DNA of 64,000 bases from Endotrypanum monterogeii. Lineage: Eukaryota; Euglenozoa; Kinetoplastea; Trypanosomatida; Trypanosomatidae. Positions within the stretch are counted from its first letter, which is position 1; each line of letters opens with the position of its first letter. The DNA lies in contig CM007320.1 of the NCBI GenBank assembly GCA_000333855.2, forward strand, positions 1,239,911 through 1,303,910, in the 5' to 3' direction. The translations under genes and the position numbers were made by a program. Positions 9,947 to 19,852 of the stretch are shown one piece after another. Under the pieces are notes generated by a model. That model did not search any database, was not told the DNA's origin, and worked only from the letters and a program-made list of their open reading frames with translations.

Positions 9947-10531
9947 GGGGTTGAATGTAATAATAATAATAATAAACACATATTCGAAGAGAAAGGGAAC
10001 AACCCCCCACCCCCGCGCGCCCAGCGAAACAATACGAAGCAGGCGTGTGTGTGTGTGTGTGTGTGTTGATATTTATGAGTGAGAAACGAATGGGGGATAG
10101 AAAAGATACACAACAAGGTTGAATGCCGACGATACCACTAATATACACATATACATGTGCACACTTTTTCTCTTCAGGCGTATGCTGTTAAGCGTGCTTC
10201 ACGCAGCCACGATGCCGCTTTTCGTAGAGAGTGAGAGGAGAGCGGGTAGGCGGGATCCATTTTTTGTTGTTGCTAATCCATTCACCTGCGCACGTCCGTG
10301 GGCGAAAAATGCACTGCAGAGCCCATCCACACTCGAATACACAGAGTATTATTTATTCTTCGATTTGTGGTGCTGCTTGCGGGAAATATTTCGTGCTTCA
10401 GTGCTACGCAAACTTGTCGACGACACGACGACAGGAAGGCACATCTTCATCCCCATCGGAGGACAAGAGCTGACCTCCAAACGATACCATCAAGGAGGAA
10501 AAACAGCCGAGGGGGCAGGTGGCATTCACAC
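9947..10531. other. Intergenic with (TAA)n and (GT)n
   Basis: No gene is supported. It holds a TAA trinucleotide run (about 9957-9975) immediately upstream of the membrane-protein start and a (GT)n run at about 10044-10066. Confidence 0.7.
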
Positions 10532-11677
10532 TCACTCATCACGCTGAAATTCGTTCACCACGCGGTTGGCTTGTTCTAGACACGTTCGCTGAATAAAACT
10601 ATGGCTGCATTTCCTGCTCTTGCTCGCGTATTTCGCAAGAATATCTTTTCGTTGTTTTCCGTTGCTTCGCCAGAACATGCGGAGTGTCTCCAAGGCAGTT
10701 TTTTCGAGGGTCTCAGAGGGAAACTTTGTCAGTACGTGGCGCCCGAAAAAGCGCTCTTGGTGTTCGGACGACGGCTCCGCAGTATCGCAGGGGAAGGGCT
10801 TCATGGTTCCATTGATACAAAGCACACTAGCACTCCTTGCGGGGACGTGCCGGTGAGCTGAGAAGAGATTCTGTAGGCCGTGTTGCGGCGGCTCAGCTTG
10901 CTTCTCCAGGGCAACGAGATCCTCCTCGTTGATGTCGGTGTCTAACATGGCGTTCGCTGCTCCCTTCGGTAGTGCATTCAGTGAGGAGGAGTTGATGGCG
11001 GAAAGGATGGAGGCGGGAGCGCTTCCGGAGAGCGAGGATGATGGTTCGCTTGTGGCGCCTGGCTTTGCACCCTCCAGACGCTGAATATCCTCTTCTAAAA
11101 AGGTGCGCGAGAAGCAGAAGTACTTGCGCACCACCGCTTCCCAGAAGTTTTTCTTTGCTTCCTTGTCCACGACTCGTTGCGCGAAAATCGCTGCAAGCAC
11201 GGGAATTTGACGCAGCACATCGTTTTCCATCTGCTCGGTAATGGGCCGCAGCTGGAATGTTTCTCGATCGACTAGGGTTTCCAGCGCGCCAAAGGCCTGT
11301 TCCACTCCGCGCTGACCCTCTGCGTTGACGATCGTGTGGAGTTCTTCTTCATCCAGAACCCCGACGTCGACAGCGGCGTGGCAAATGGAGGCGGCAACCC
11401 ACTCGTCGTTGGACGGCCCCTGATCCGCTTCCTGGATGCGCACAATAGACTCAATGAACTCTTCCCTGTTCCGCAAAGAATCAAATTTGAGCACATAAGA
11501 TTTACCGTCCGCCACTAGTTTCGCAGCTGTGTCATCCCTACGAGACCGCAGTAGTTGAGAAACGTTGCGTGCGGCCACGATAAGAGAGGGCTCAATCATC
11601 GGTGCGTGAAGGAACGTGATGAAGTGTCCCTTGATCTGCACCGTGCAGTCTTCATTATTTAGAAGCACACGTGTCAT
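10532..11677 (-). CDS. TFB1: TFIIH core subunit p62/TFB1 homologue
   Basis: TFB1/p62 is a structural subunit of the TFIIH core. In trypanosomes TFIIH serves spliced-leader RNA transcription and nucleotide excision repair. The protein has 381 residues. Residues 1-82 resemble the N-terminal PH-like domain. Residues about 145-195 form a BSD domain: ITEQMENDVLRQIPVL, then NFWEAVVRKYFCFSR with the conserved Phe-Trp pair. A Ser/Ala-rich linker (about 205-245) leads to a helical C-terminal region (about 310-381). It is shorter than yeast or human p62, as expected for a reduced trypanosomatid form. The ATG at 11677 was preferred; the frame upstream is low complexity around a poly-A run. The BSD match is clear; the specific subunit call is an inference from domain order. 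Confidence 0.8.
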   Translation of the reverse strand: MTRVLLNNEDCTVQIKGHFITFLHAPMIEPSLIVAARNVSQLLRSRRDDTAAKLVADGKSYVLKFDSLRNREEFIESIVRIQEADQGPSNDEWVAASICHAAVDVGVLDEEELHTIVNAEGQRGVEQAFGALETLVDRETFQLRPITEQMENDVLRQIPVLAAIFAQRVVDKEAKKNFWEAVVRKYFCFSRTFLEEDIQRLEGAKPGATSEPSSSLSGSAPASILSAINSSSLNALPKGAANAMLDTDINEEDLVALEKQAEPPQHGLQNLFSAHRHVPARSASVLCINGTMKPFPCDTAEPSSEHQERFFGRHVLTKFPSETLEKTALETLRMFWRSNGKQRKDILAKYASKSRKCSHSFIQRTCLEQANRVVNEFQRDE

Positions 11678-12529
11678 GGAGCCTACAGGCCGCGAGCCGA
11701 CGCAACTTTTCGCGGGTGGTGGCAAGCGTTGGCAGGAGCGTGTCCGATTAAAAAAAAAAAAAAAGGCAGGAAGAGAGAAGGGAGAACAACAAGGCAAATA
11801 GGGATGAGAGCGACTGCGTGAGGTGGTGTTACATGAGCGGTGAAAGTGAGAGTCAATAATCTACTCCACAGGAAGAGACGCCACACTCTGGGACTAGGGT
11901 GAGCGTCGTTGCCCCAAAGTTGCTTCATACGTTGGAGGGTTGGGGAATAGTACTCCCACTACAGCTCTCCCTCCCCTTCCCCCTCTACTCAGCGATGTGT
12001 CGATTGACCTTACGAGGTGCAGACGAAAGAGCCTCATGCGTGACGGTCATAAAACACAGCAAAGGAAAACGCGCACGCGGAGACGGCTACCAAAAAAAAA
12101 AAAATTGCATACGCGCGCCCGAGTGCGTGCATGGTGCTGTGTTTGTGTGTGTTGGTGTATGCTCTCCAGACAGGTATGTACATAGTTCACGCGAAATCCA
12201 CTGAAGGGTTGGTGGGGATGGTCGGCGTGCGTCGGTGCACACAGGCATACACTTGCAGGCAACCCCCCTTCATCCCAATCGATCAGAGAGGATTGTACGT
12301 GTTAATTCAAGGATGCAAAATAAGGGAAAAAGGAGCGAGGGGTATTCGGAGCGAACATGCGAGCAAGCGTAAGAGTGGTCAGTGACAGATACACTCGTAG
12401 AGAAGACACACCGCAGAGTGCCAACGGAGGTGGCACAAAAAACAAAAACAAAATACACCTAAAAAAATACACGGGGGAGAAAGAAGTCACCAAGGTAGGA
12501 ACCGTGCTACCTCCGTTTGCACCTCCAAT
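11678..12529. other. Intergenic: TFB1 5' flank and CFAP161 3' flank
   Basis: No gene is supported. It holds A runs (about 11749-11764 and 12091-12103) and purine-rich stretches on the plus strand close to 11760-11800 that may be the TFB1 splice-acceptor tract. Confidence 0.7.
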
Positions 12530-14293
12530 CTATGTGTTTTTCATCCCCTCTTCCTGTTGCCGTGTGCTCCCCATGCTGTGGACACTTGGCCTGCTCGCCG
12601 ACAGGGAAAAGTCTTTGACTCCCTCTAGACCGTGCTGAATGAGCAGACGCTTCACAGCCTCTCGATCGTCCGGGTCCAGCACCAGCGAGTCGGGAAGGCG
12701 CAGTGTCTCGGTCGGCTTGTTGTCATATGTCACAGTGAGGAGACGGTATGGCTCGCCAGAGAGGTAGGCGGAGGTCGCTGGTATAGCCCACGTTTGTTCC
12801 AGGAGCTTGCAGAAGCGTTCATCGGAGTTCTCGGCGGGTGACACATCGGCGTAGTACTCGACAAACTCGTCCAGAGTCACAGTTCCAATTTTGCAGCCTA
12901 CGCGTCCTGGCCAGCAGCTCTCGAAATCCATGACGGCCTCCTCACGCTGAATGAGGCCGTCGACGACATCCGGAAGCGTGGCGGCGTTAAAGCGGAAGAG
13001 GCTGTGCATATCCTTGAACTCGACAGACCCCCGCCCCTCAATGCACAGCTGTTGGTATGCATAGATCACCGCCTGCATGCGGACTAGCGGCATGACGCCG
13101 CGCAACTCTGCCAGGAAGTCCTGTGCGCACACAACGTTGTTGCCGGTTGTGTCAAAGCGCTTCATGATTACGTCCATTTCTACGGGACTCAGCTGGACAC
13201 CGAGTCGACCAATCGCACTGCGAAGCGCGTTACGGTTAAGAAGACGACGTTGCCGTTGTTCGTTGCACGCCACGCCGAGGGCAATCGATAGAGAGCGAAA
13301 GCCGATGCGCCCGCCAATCTTTAGCGCCCCCTCGCGAATGCGCTCCAGCAACGCCGCCACACCCGCGCCATTGGTCATGGTAAGCGCGGTCGGCGAGGTG
13401 ATGGTCTCCTTGATGGTGGTTCTTGGCTTCGATGGCGGCGAGTCAGCGCCATCACTACCAGAGAAGACGAAGATGTTCTCTGGTTTTACCACCACGGCAC
13501 CGCGGGAGCGCGAGCGGTAGTCGGTGCAGTAGCCGCATGTGACAGCGTACTCCATACCGTACGACGTACCTACGCGCTCACCGCTGCAGCCCAAAGGAAG
13601 GTTGGTGAGGGAATGCAGGAGCACCACGCTATCGCCGATTTTCACTGGGGTGCCGAAGTGGACATCGTCACGTGCTGTACCGGGGCGGCTCACCACGAAC
13701 ACATTGTCGGCGCAGGCGTTGAGAGTGGCTACCGCGTACTGCGTCTCTGACGAATAGAGACCGGATGTAAGGGAGGACTGCACGTATAGGAAGCCTTTGT
13801 CCGTTGCGTTTTCATTTGCAAGGCGAACCCGTTGTCCGTAATGTAGAACGTCTGGATTATTTCGGTTGTAGCTGTAGTTGTGCTCGTCTTCACACCGCAG
13901 CAGAGTCCAAGTGGAGCGCACTTGCGGGACATGCGCCACGGACCCAGACAGGGTGTATTGGTGTGGCTCGAGGGAGATACCCGAGCTGGTCACCATATCC
14001 ACCGCCAGGACCGCCCTCGTCTTCTCGTTCACTACCAAGTACGGCTTCCCTATGCACACATTATCTCCCAGGGGTGCAAACACGGTGGTCGGCGCCTCTA
14101 GTTGTCCGGCGAGAATTGAGCGCGCTATTGCGTGTGTCGCTGTTTTCTCGGGGTGCTCCAGAGCAGCTTGCCGTTGGTGCGCGTAGAGCTTTAGCTGATC
14201 CTCGCGCAAGGCGATCTCCTCAAACCAGTTCCCTATTAGCACCCCAGGGGAATACCGCTGAGCAAAGGGGTTCTCCCCAGTGAAGAATGCCAT
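12530..14293 (-). CDS. CFAP161: CFAP161 homologue with C-terminal EF-hand module
   Basis: CFAP161 is a microtubule inner protein of the axonemal B-tubule. The protein has 587 residues. The N-terminal half matches the family: YSPGVLIGNWFEEIALRE (14-31), the beta-rich segment around DNVCIGKPYLVVNE (77-90), LHYGQRVRLANE (150-161) and a repeat-like part to about 275. A Ser/Pro linker follows. Residues about 350-485 look like a calcyphosin-type EF-hand region: LRSAIGRLGVQLSPVEMDVI and the loop DTTGNNVVCAQD (381-392), then degenerate further hands. Human CFAP161, from memory, is about 300 residues, so the EF-hand part is an addition. The true ATG is at 14293; the frame's two upstream codons start at TTG. 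Flagellar location is inferred from the family. Confidence 0.85.
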   Translation of the reverse strand: MAFFTGENPFAQRYSPGVLIGNWFEEIALREDQLKLYAHQRQAALEHPEKTATHAIARSILAGQLEAPTTVFAPLGDNVCIGKPYLVVNEKTRAVLAVDMVTSSGISLEPHQYTLSGSVAHVPQVRSTWTLLRCEDEHNYSYNRNNPDVLHYGQRVRLANENATDKGFLYVQSSLTSGLYSSETQYAVATLNACADNVFVVSRPGTARDDVHFGTPVKIGDSVVLLHSLTNLPLGCSGERVGTSYGMEYAVTCGYCTDYRSRSRGAVVVKPENIFVFSGSDGADSPPSKPRTTIKETITSPTALTMTNGAGVAALLERIREGALKIGGRIGFRSLSIALGVACNEQRQRRLLNRNALRSAIGRLGVQLSPVEMDVIMKRFDTTGNNVVCAQDFLAELRGVMPLVRMQAVIYAYQQLCIEGRGSVEFKDMHSLFRFNAATLPDVVDGLIQREEAVMDFESCWPGRVGCKIGTVTLDEFVEYYADVSPAENSDERFCKLLEQTWAIPATSAYLSGEPYRLLTVTYDNKPTETLRLPDSLVLDPDDREAVKRLLIQHGLEGVKDFSLSASRPSVHSMGSTRQQEEGMKNT

Positions 14294-15255
14294 GGGCAAA
14301 TCGTGACGCCGCAGGCGGCGTGTAAAGCTAAATATATATATATATATATATTCTTACGCGCACTTTGGGGTATTGGTAAGTGAACAAAAAATAATACAAG
14401 TGGCGCGTTTAGCTGCCTCGACAGTGATGTCTTCGGCTCTAGCGTGCACTCCTCTGAACACTGTTTGCAGTCTACTCGGACGAAACACACACACAGACAG
14501 ACAGGCTTCCCTTTTTCTGCGACGCGTGGTCTTCGCAAAGGTGCTCACTCTCCCTGTCTTCTCCGGTTCTGCCGAACGTGTTTTGTTTTCTTAATTTTTA
14601 TTTCGGTGTTATGCAAGCCAACAGAAGAGGAGTAGTAGAAGGATATAGACTAATATGGAGGTCGAGGCCTGTGACAGCGACAGGTGGCGGTCATGATGAT
14701 ATGCGTTGGGTGGGCTTCCACTACTTGTGGTGGTGATGTCAATTCTCGTTGGATGTATTTAGTTCGCCTGGGGGATTGGTCGACTGCACGTGAATTCCGT
14801 ATCCGTGCGCTACACGACAAGAGGGACAAGGGGGGGGGGGCAGTCAAAGAAAGGCGAAACACATAATCAAATTCTCCAATCCATCTCTACCCACACATCT
14901 GTCCACAAACCCACTCCTAGGCGAAAGGGGGGAAAAGACGCAGAGGGCAAAAGGCTTAGTCCTCCAGAGCCCACGGTAGAGCACTGTGTGTATGTGTACA
15001 CGTGGTGGTGGTGGTGGTGGTGGGGGGCAATATTTTAGATCACACACCTCTGGATCCATCAGTCCTCTTTCGCACAGCAGGGGGGGGGGCGGGGAAGAGG
15101 TTAGAAAGAGAAGCAGCGACAATCGTCCCCCTCCCCCCTCCCCCCTCCCCCCCACTACCACTACCACCACTTTCTTCTGCTGTTCATCCGTAAGCAGCGA
15201 GACAGTCCCTTCTTCATGCATTCCCTCATGCCCCCAACCGCTCACTCTTTTCTTC
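14294..15255. other. Intergenic, repeat-rich
   Basis: No gene is supported. It holds (TA)n at about 14331-14351, a (TGG)n run at about 15003-15026, a C-rich block at about 15126-15153 and G runs near 14830 and 15080. Confidence 0.7.
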
Positions 15256-15858
15256 TTAGAGCTGTCCACACTCAAGCACAGCGATCCGCAGCGTCGGTTC
15301 ACCTCCGGCAATCACTGGAACGCGTTCGATATCTTCCACCACGTCCCATCCGTCCACAACGCGACCGAAGCAGATACACGTACCGTTTAGATGTGGGGCT
15401 TTGTCTGCCGTTAGAATAAAAAACTGTGACCCGTTCAAATGCGGTGCACTCACCGCGGTGCCTAAGAGACCCTTCTGATCAAACGTGGACGACTTGACCT
15501 CTTCCGGTGCATCAAAGGATTCACCGTATATCGAAAGTTGACCGATCCCCCGGCCAGAGACGATGTCGCCACCTTGTATTAGATAATCTTTGCAAATGCG
15601 GTGTACTGTCGTGTTGCGGTATGTCAGCTGTGGTAGAAATTGGTCCCGAAACGACGGCTCACCGATACCCTCAACGCTCGGTACATGTGGCAAAACATTC
15701 TCACCTGTGCACAACTTCAAAAAATTTTCAGAGGCGACTGGACACCTTTTCGTGAACAGCTCGAAAGATATACGGCGTGGGGGCTGGCTACCAATGGCGA
15801 TGTCCATGAACACATTCCCCGACTTTGCTGCACGTCTAGCGATGGATCGCACGAACAT
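15256..15858 (-). CDS. Cyclophilin-type peptidyl-prolyl isomerase, divergent
   Basis: This is a predicted peptidyl-prolyl cis-trans isomerase of 200 residues. The N-terminus MFVRSIARRAAKSGN is basic, lacks acidic residues and resembles a mitochondrial presequence. The cyclophilin core follows: VFMDIAIG, SENFLKLCTGE (43-53), HRICKDYLIQGGDI (86-99) and GSQFFILTADKAPHLNG (143-159). Compared with cyclophilin A, the catalytic Arg (R87), the Gln (Q95) and the core Phe (GSQFF) are kept. The cyclosporin-contact Trp121 is His156 and the His126 position is Cys161. The in-frame codon at 15867 is GTG, so the ATG at 15858 was used. Cyclosporin insensitivity and organelle location are predictions. Confidence 0.92.
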   Translation of the reverse strand: MFVRSIARRAAKSGNVFMDIAIGSQPPRRISFELFTKRCPVASENFLKLCTGENVLPHVPSVEGIGEPSFRDQFLPQLTYRNTTVHRICKDYLIQGGDIVSGRGIGQLSIYGESFDAPEEVKSSTFDQKGLLGTAVSAPHLNGSQFFILTADKAPHLNGTCICFGRVVDGWDVVEDIERVPVIAGGEPTLRIAVLECGQL

Positions 15859-16805
15859 GATTGCCACTTCTCTCTACAAGCTCCGTGTCGATAAAAGACA
15901 CACACACACACATTCCCATCATTGTAGTAAGGGGGCGCAGTACATGGGCCGCGAAGATAAATAAATAGATAAATAAATATATATATATATATATTTACAT
16001 GTGTAGAGAGAGAAAGGATCAAAAGGATACAAGACGGAGAAGTATTTGGAATCCCCGGCACCGCCCCTGAAGCAAACAAATGATCGAAATCATAAACAAG
16101 GTGCATTGGACCCTTTCTGTTGGATCTTTGTTTCAATTCAGAGCCCAGCGCCCTTCCGAGCCTCATATAGAATCACTCCACCACAAGCACACGCCGGTGT
16201 CATCTATTTTGCTCTGCCGGAGTACTTCAATGCGTGTGGCTTCTACGGATAATTTTTGCAACATGCGCTGTCTGAAACACCAAGAGACCGAGTGAAGGAG
16301 TAAAAAATAATAATGAAAAAACATACAAACACACACACACACATATATATATATACATGTATATATATATATATTATATATACATATATATGTGCGTGTG
16401 TGTGTGTGTGTGTGTATCTATGTATGCGCCACAATATCCACAAAAAAAATCGATAATGCGACGAAAGACTCCGTGCATATAGATGTTGGGGGGGGGGAGG
16501 GGGAAAGGTGCAAGTGTATGTGTATGTGTCTATGAGCAGTTACCCCCTCCTATTTAACGGAGGGGGTAAATCAAGTGTCTTCTTTTTCTATGAGTGCAGC
16601 CGGTGCGGTGGCGCACAGTGACATCGTTTCTCAGCGCTTGTACGCGCACTCAGCATCTCAAATGCACACCCGCGCGACAGATGGCTCCTGCACACGGACA
16701 AAAGAGTTAGCGTTGCAGACGCGGCCCTGGCGATAACCGTTAATGTGCTATTCGTGCGTGTGCAGGCACCTCTGCGCAGAAGAGCTCAAGGTCCCTACCC
16801 CAGTT
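15859..16805. other. Intergenic with palindromic dinucleotide block
   Basis: No gene is supported. It holds (AT)n at about 15977-15994, a short motif GGAATCCCCGGCACCGCC near 16048-16066 that partly recurs elsewhere, and the CA/TA/TG block at about 16327-16430. A run of G lies at about 16488-16497. Confidence 0.65.
16327..16430. repeat. Quasi-palindromic CA-TA-TG microsatellite cluster
   Basis: (CA)n passes into (TA)n, then after a short centre into (TA)n and (TG)n. The two arms are roughly complementary, so the block could fold into a long AT-rich hairpin in RNA or single-stranded DNA. Confidence 0.85.
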
Positions 16806-17564
16806 TCAGAGCACCTTAATGGGGTAGAAACCACTTTTTTCTTCGATCGTGGAGGCGGCCAGGCCTCTCTCCAGGAGGCGCTCGATGGTGTTGTCTTCAG
16901 CACTGAGGAAGTCCCAGCCTGGCTCGCCGAGCACTTCACGCCAGTTGTCCCATTCACAGTACTCGCTGGCGATGAGGCAGTTGCGCGGCTGCAAAGCGGC
17001 GATGTCTCTACTGCGCAAGTGTTTAAGCTCGTCAATCGTGTGGGCGTAGACCGGGAACGCCGGAGAGGCATCGTTCAGCTTCCAACCAATCAGATGATTT
17101 GTGTGAAGAAGCAATGGGATCGGTTTCGGAATCGGTCGAAATAAATATGGTGGTGTCAACTGCCCTTCGGTGGATAAAGGAGGCAACATAGAAAAGCCGC
17201 GCCGCTGGAAGTAGGAGGCGAGGAGGCGCGACTTCTTTGAGCAGTGGGGTCGCGTCGGTGACAACTCGGCGGCAGCGGTCGGCAGACCAGACCACGGCAT
17301 CGGGTTTCCTGGCCTAAGGGTCACACCCGCAATCCCACTTGGTCGCTTGGCGAGGAGTAATACATGTGATGGGGCGCAGGAGGCGCGCATGAGCTGCGGC
17401 ATGGCTGTCACCCGTACCGCTTTGGAGACAGAGCTGGAGGACGGCGGTGTCGGCAACACGAGACACGACGGCGATAGCGAGACTGTCGCAGCTCTATTTC
17501 GAATATGATGGTGACCGAGTTGGAGAAGGGACTGCATGGCCCATTGCGTGTCGATGGAAGCCAT
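16806..17564 (-). CDS. Conserved-looking protein of unknown function, 252 aa
   Basis: I do not recognise the family. The N-terminal 110 residues are rich in Ser, Ala, Pro and Arg with few acidic residues (RNRAATVSLSPSCLVLPTP), which could be an organelle-targeting or disordered region. The C-terminal part (about 145-252) looks folded: FRPIPKPIPLLLHTNHLIGW, FPVYAHTIDELKHLRSRDIA and CEWDNWREVLGEPGWDF, followed by a helical stretch TIERLLERGLAASTIEEKSG. The ATG at 17564 is the first in frame. Coding is supported by length, amino-acid composition and position in the cluster. A mitochondrial protein is one possibility, on composition only. Confidence 0.72.
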   Translation of the reverse strand: MASIDTQWAMQSLLQLGHHHIRNRAATVSLSPSCLVLPTPPSSSSVSKAVRVTAMPQLMRASCAPSHVLLLAKRPSGIAGVTLRPGNPMPWSGLPTAAAELSPTRPHCSKKSRLLASYFQRRGFSMLPPLSTEGQLTPPYLFRPIPKPIPLLLHTNHLIGWKLNDASPAFPVYAHTIDELKHLRSRDIAALQPRNCLIASEYCEWDNWREVLGEPGWDFLSAEDNTIERLLERGLAASTIEEKSGFYPIKVL

Positions 17565-18814
17565 GCCTATGAAGACAAATGCGAATCTATTCTAGGTGTG
17601 GTTCCCCCTTTGCCTTTGTTTTATTTTCAGCGGGTAAGTGTGCTAACTGCAGTTTTGTGATTCTTTCGCTTAACGATGCTCTCGTCGTGAAAAAAAAAAG
17701 AGTGGAGGAAGACTGGCACTTTTTTTTTGTATGTTGCGGCACCATCAGAATGCCTCGGAAGAGGAAGGAGTGTGTAGGGGGACAAACAAAACACTTTAAG
17801 AAAGTGTGTGCGTGCGTATATGATTTCAGAAGGGTAACAGGCTGTGTGTGTGCGTGTGTGTAATGTGATTTGTAAGTCTTGCTTTGAGTAACGAGGAGCG
17901 GTACGAGGTTTGTTGGGAGAAGAGGTAAGAGTCACCATGAAAGGTGCAGGCGATCGAGTTACTATTGCATTCAACTTTGAAGTGAGTGCGTCCCGTAAAT
18001 GCAGATGACACACGCAGGGAGGTGGTGGTGGTGGTGGTGGTGGTGGTGGTGGGGGGGGGGCACTTCCGCAAGGCATAGCATCATTGTTGAACAGATTTCT
18101 CAAAGCTCATCACCTATCGTATTTTTTTTTTTTCGTCGGCACCCACTCAACAGAAAAAAAAAATGACGTTGGCGGCAGCAGCTACTACTGCGACTAGCAG
18201 GCATTGATGTCTGTCTAGTCTTTCTACACAGTCGCTCACCCACCGTCCGCACATCGCAGCAGGAGATCAAAAGAAGCAAGTCCGACGATTTCATGAGGAC
18301 GAAGCGCCGTGGTTAAATAACACCCGAGTGGATCTCTCTTCTTTTCCCCTCATGAACACTGTGTGTGCGGTCGATTTTTTTTTCTTGAAGGGTAGTGGTA
18401 CCCAGGTGGTGCCTATGCACATCTGCGCAAGCACGCACATGTACCCATTCGCTGATAGTGAGGCTCACAATAGGAGAATATGAGTAGGTTGATTGTGTTT
18501 TTCCATGATCTATCGCTTGATCCACGTGCAACACTTAAAGATGGGTATTCCAACCAACGCCAGTGAGGCGTCCTGGGTGCACGCTTGCCAGTGTAGCCCC
18601 CAACGGTGCTACCCATGTTTCCTTAACACCAAGTGACGAATCGCGACAAAAGCAACTCCAAGCTCCACGGTCCGTCATTGGGATTCCGGGGTATACCCCG
18701 GTCTTGTTGATGATGGGTTCGAGTGCCCGTCCCATTTGTAGTAGGGCAGTCAGTGGTGTGCGAAAGTAATGAGGCGGAGTTGCCGAGCATCCTCGACACA
18801 TCTTGCTGCTGTTG
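17565..18814. other. Intergenic, 1.25 kb
   Basis: No gene is supported. It holds (GGT)n at 18020-18060, poly-T and poly-A runs near 18121-18132 and 18153-18162, and a non-repetitive stretch at about 18535-18800. That stretch contains GGGATTCCGGGGTATACCCC at about 18679-18698 and a tRNA B-box-like string at about 18716-18727 without a matching tRNA body. Confidence 0.65.
18020..18060. repeat. (GGT)n microsatellite
   Basis: About ten GGT units end in a G run. On the transcribed strand this is (ACC)n, in the 3' flank of the 252-residue gene or the 5' flank of the ArfGAP gene. Confidence 0.9.
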
Positions 18815-19852
18815 TTATGGATTCCCCGAGGGTGCGAACGGGGAAGAAAAATCGTGTATGATTGTCTGATGACCCCCTACTGACGGCGGGAACTCCATTT
18901 GGCTGCTTGCAGCATACGGTATCGACGGCTGGTTCGTCTGAGGCAGTGGGTAGGGGGGTTGTGAGGGATGCAGCTGTGGATGTAGGATCGCGTTGGTTGG
19001 AGGGCCGCCGGCAAAGTTGTTCACACCATATCCACTGAATGACGTCATCACTGGCTGCGAGACTCCACCAAAGAGGTCATCCACGATACTGGATACTGTT
19101 GCCTGTCGCTGTTGCTGTTGCTGCTGCGGCGGTGACGGGGCAGGGGCGTATGATGCAGATATTGGTGGTGCTCCAGCCACCGCAGTGTGCGCTGTGAATT
19201 GCAGGAGCGGTGGTGACTGAACTGGTGGAGCAAATAAGTCATCCAATATATTTTCTTGCGGCTTCTGGGCAGGCTGGGGTGAGGTGGCACTCTGTGGTGG
19301 TGCCGCGGTCGAGCTAGGCGTCGCTCGAGTTGTCGCTGCGGAGATTAGTCTGGGTGCTGCCGCGGGTGCTTCTGAAGGCGGGGGGAGTGCGAATGCTGCA
19401 GGCTTGGCCACCGACGAGGGATGCAGGGTTTGTGGGGTTGGCTCATTTGGATGCTCCCAAGACTCCTCCAAAGCGGCGAATTCCTGCGCGTTCCAATATT
19501 GCCGCTCCTCGAAAGTGATGCGCACGTGGCGCTTCAGCGCAACCACGTCACCGGGGCGGGGAAGTTGGCCACTAAAGGTGCTGAGCCATACACTCTGGGC
19601 TCTGTCGTTGCCAGCCAGAGCGAAACGAGCGATCTCGTCGTCGGTGAACTCACTCATCGTGATTCCCTTCACTTTGTGCTGGAAGGAGCGGTGAACGGCG
19701 CTGCAGCCCGAGCAGACGAGAATTCCGAAATTCGATACCACGTAGAGCGGGCCTCGTATGCCGCAGTCGAAGCAGCATTTGTTTCTGCCATCTTGGCTGA
19801 GCTTTCTTAGCGTCTCCTTGTGCCGTTCCGACTTGCGTTGTCGAACGTTCAT
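18815..19852 (-). CDS. Arf GTPase-activating protein
   Basis: It stimulates GTP hydrolysis on Arf-family GTPases in coat-vesicle traffic. The protein has 345 residues. The ArfGAP zinc finger is at the N-terminus with CX2CX16CX2C spacing (C27, C30, C47, C50) and the arginine finger R55 in HRSF. The family string WLSTFSGQ follows. From about 130 the protein is Pro/Ala/Gln-rich and disordered, with a short poly-Gln. Two DDLF boxes (NILDDLFAPP and SIVDDLFGGV) and a terminal SPFAP resemble clathrin/AP-adaptor binding peptides, which suggests action at clathrin-coated membranes. The in-frame codon at 19858 is GTG, so the ATG at 19852 was used. The GAP domain is certain; the adaptor role is inferred. 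Confidence 0.93.
   Translation of the reverse strand: MNVRQRKSERHKETLRKLSQDGRNKCCFDCGIRGPLYVVSNFGILVCSGCSAVHRSFQHKVKGITMSEFTDDEIARFALAGNDRAQSVWLSTFSGQLPRPGDVVALKRHVRITFEERQYWNAQEFAALEESWEHPNEPTPQTLHPSSVAKPAAFALPPPSEAPAAAPRLISAATTRATPSSTAAPPQSATSPQPAQKPQENILDDLFAPPVQSPPLLQFTAHTAVAGAPPISASYAPAPSPPQQQQQQRQATVSSIVDDLFGGVSQPVMTSFSGYGVNNFAGGPPTNAILHPQLHPSQPPYPLPQTNQPSIPYAASSQMEFPPSVGGHQTIIHDFSSPFAPSGNP

Noticed and set aside
18679..18740. Possible tRNA (B-box-like GGTTCGAGTGCC on the plus strand)
   Set aside because: No A box, acceptor-stem partner or anticodon arm could be drawn in the preceding 80 bases.
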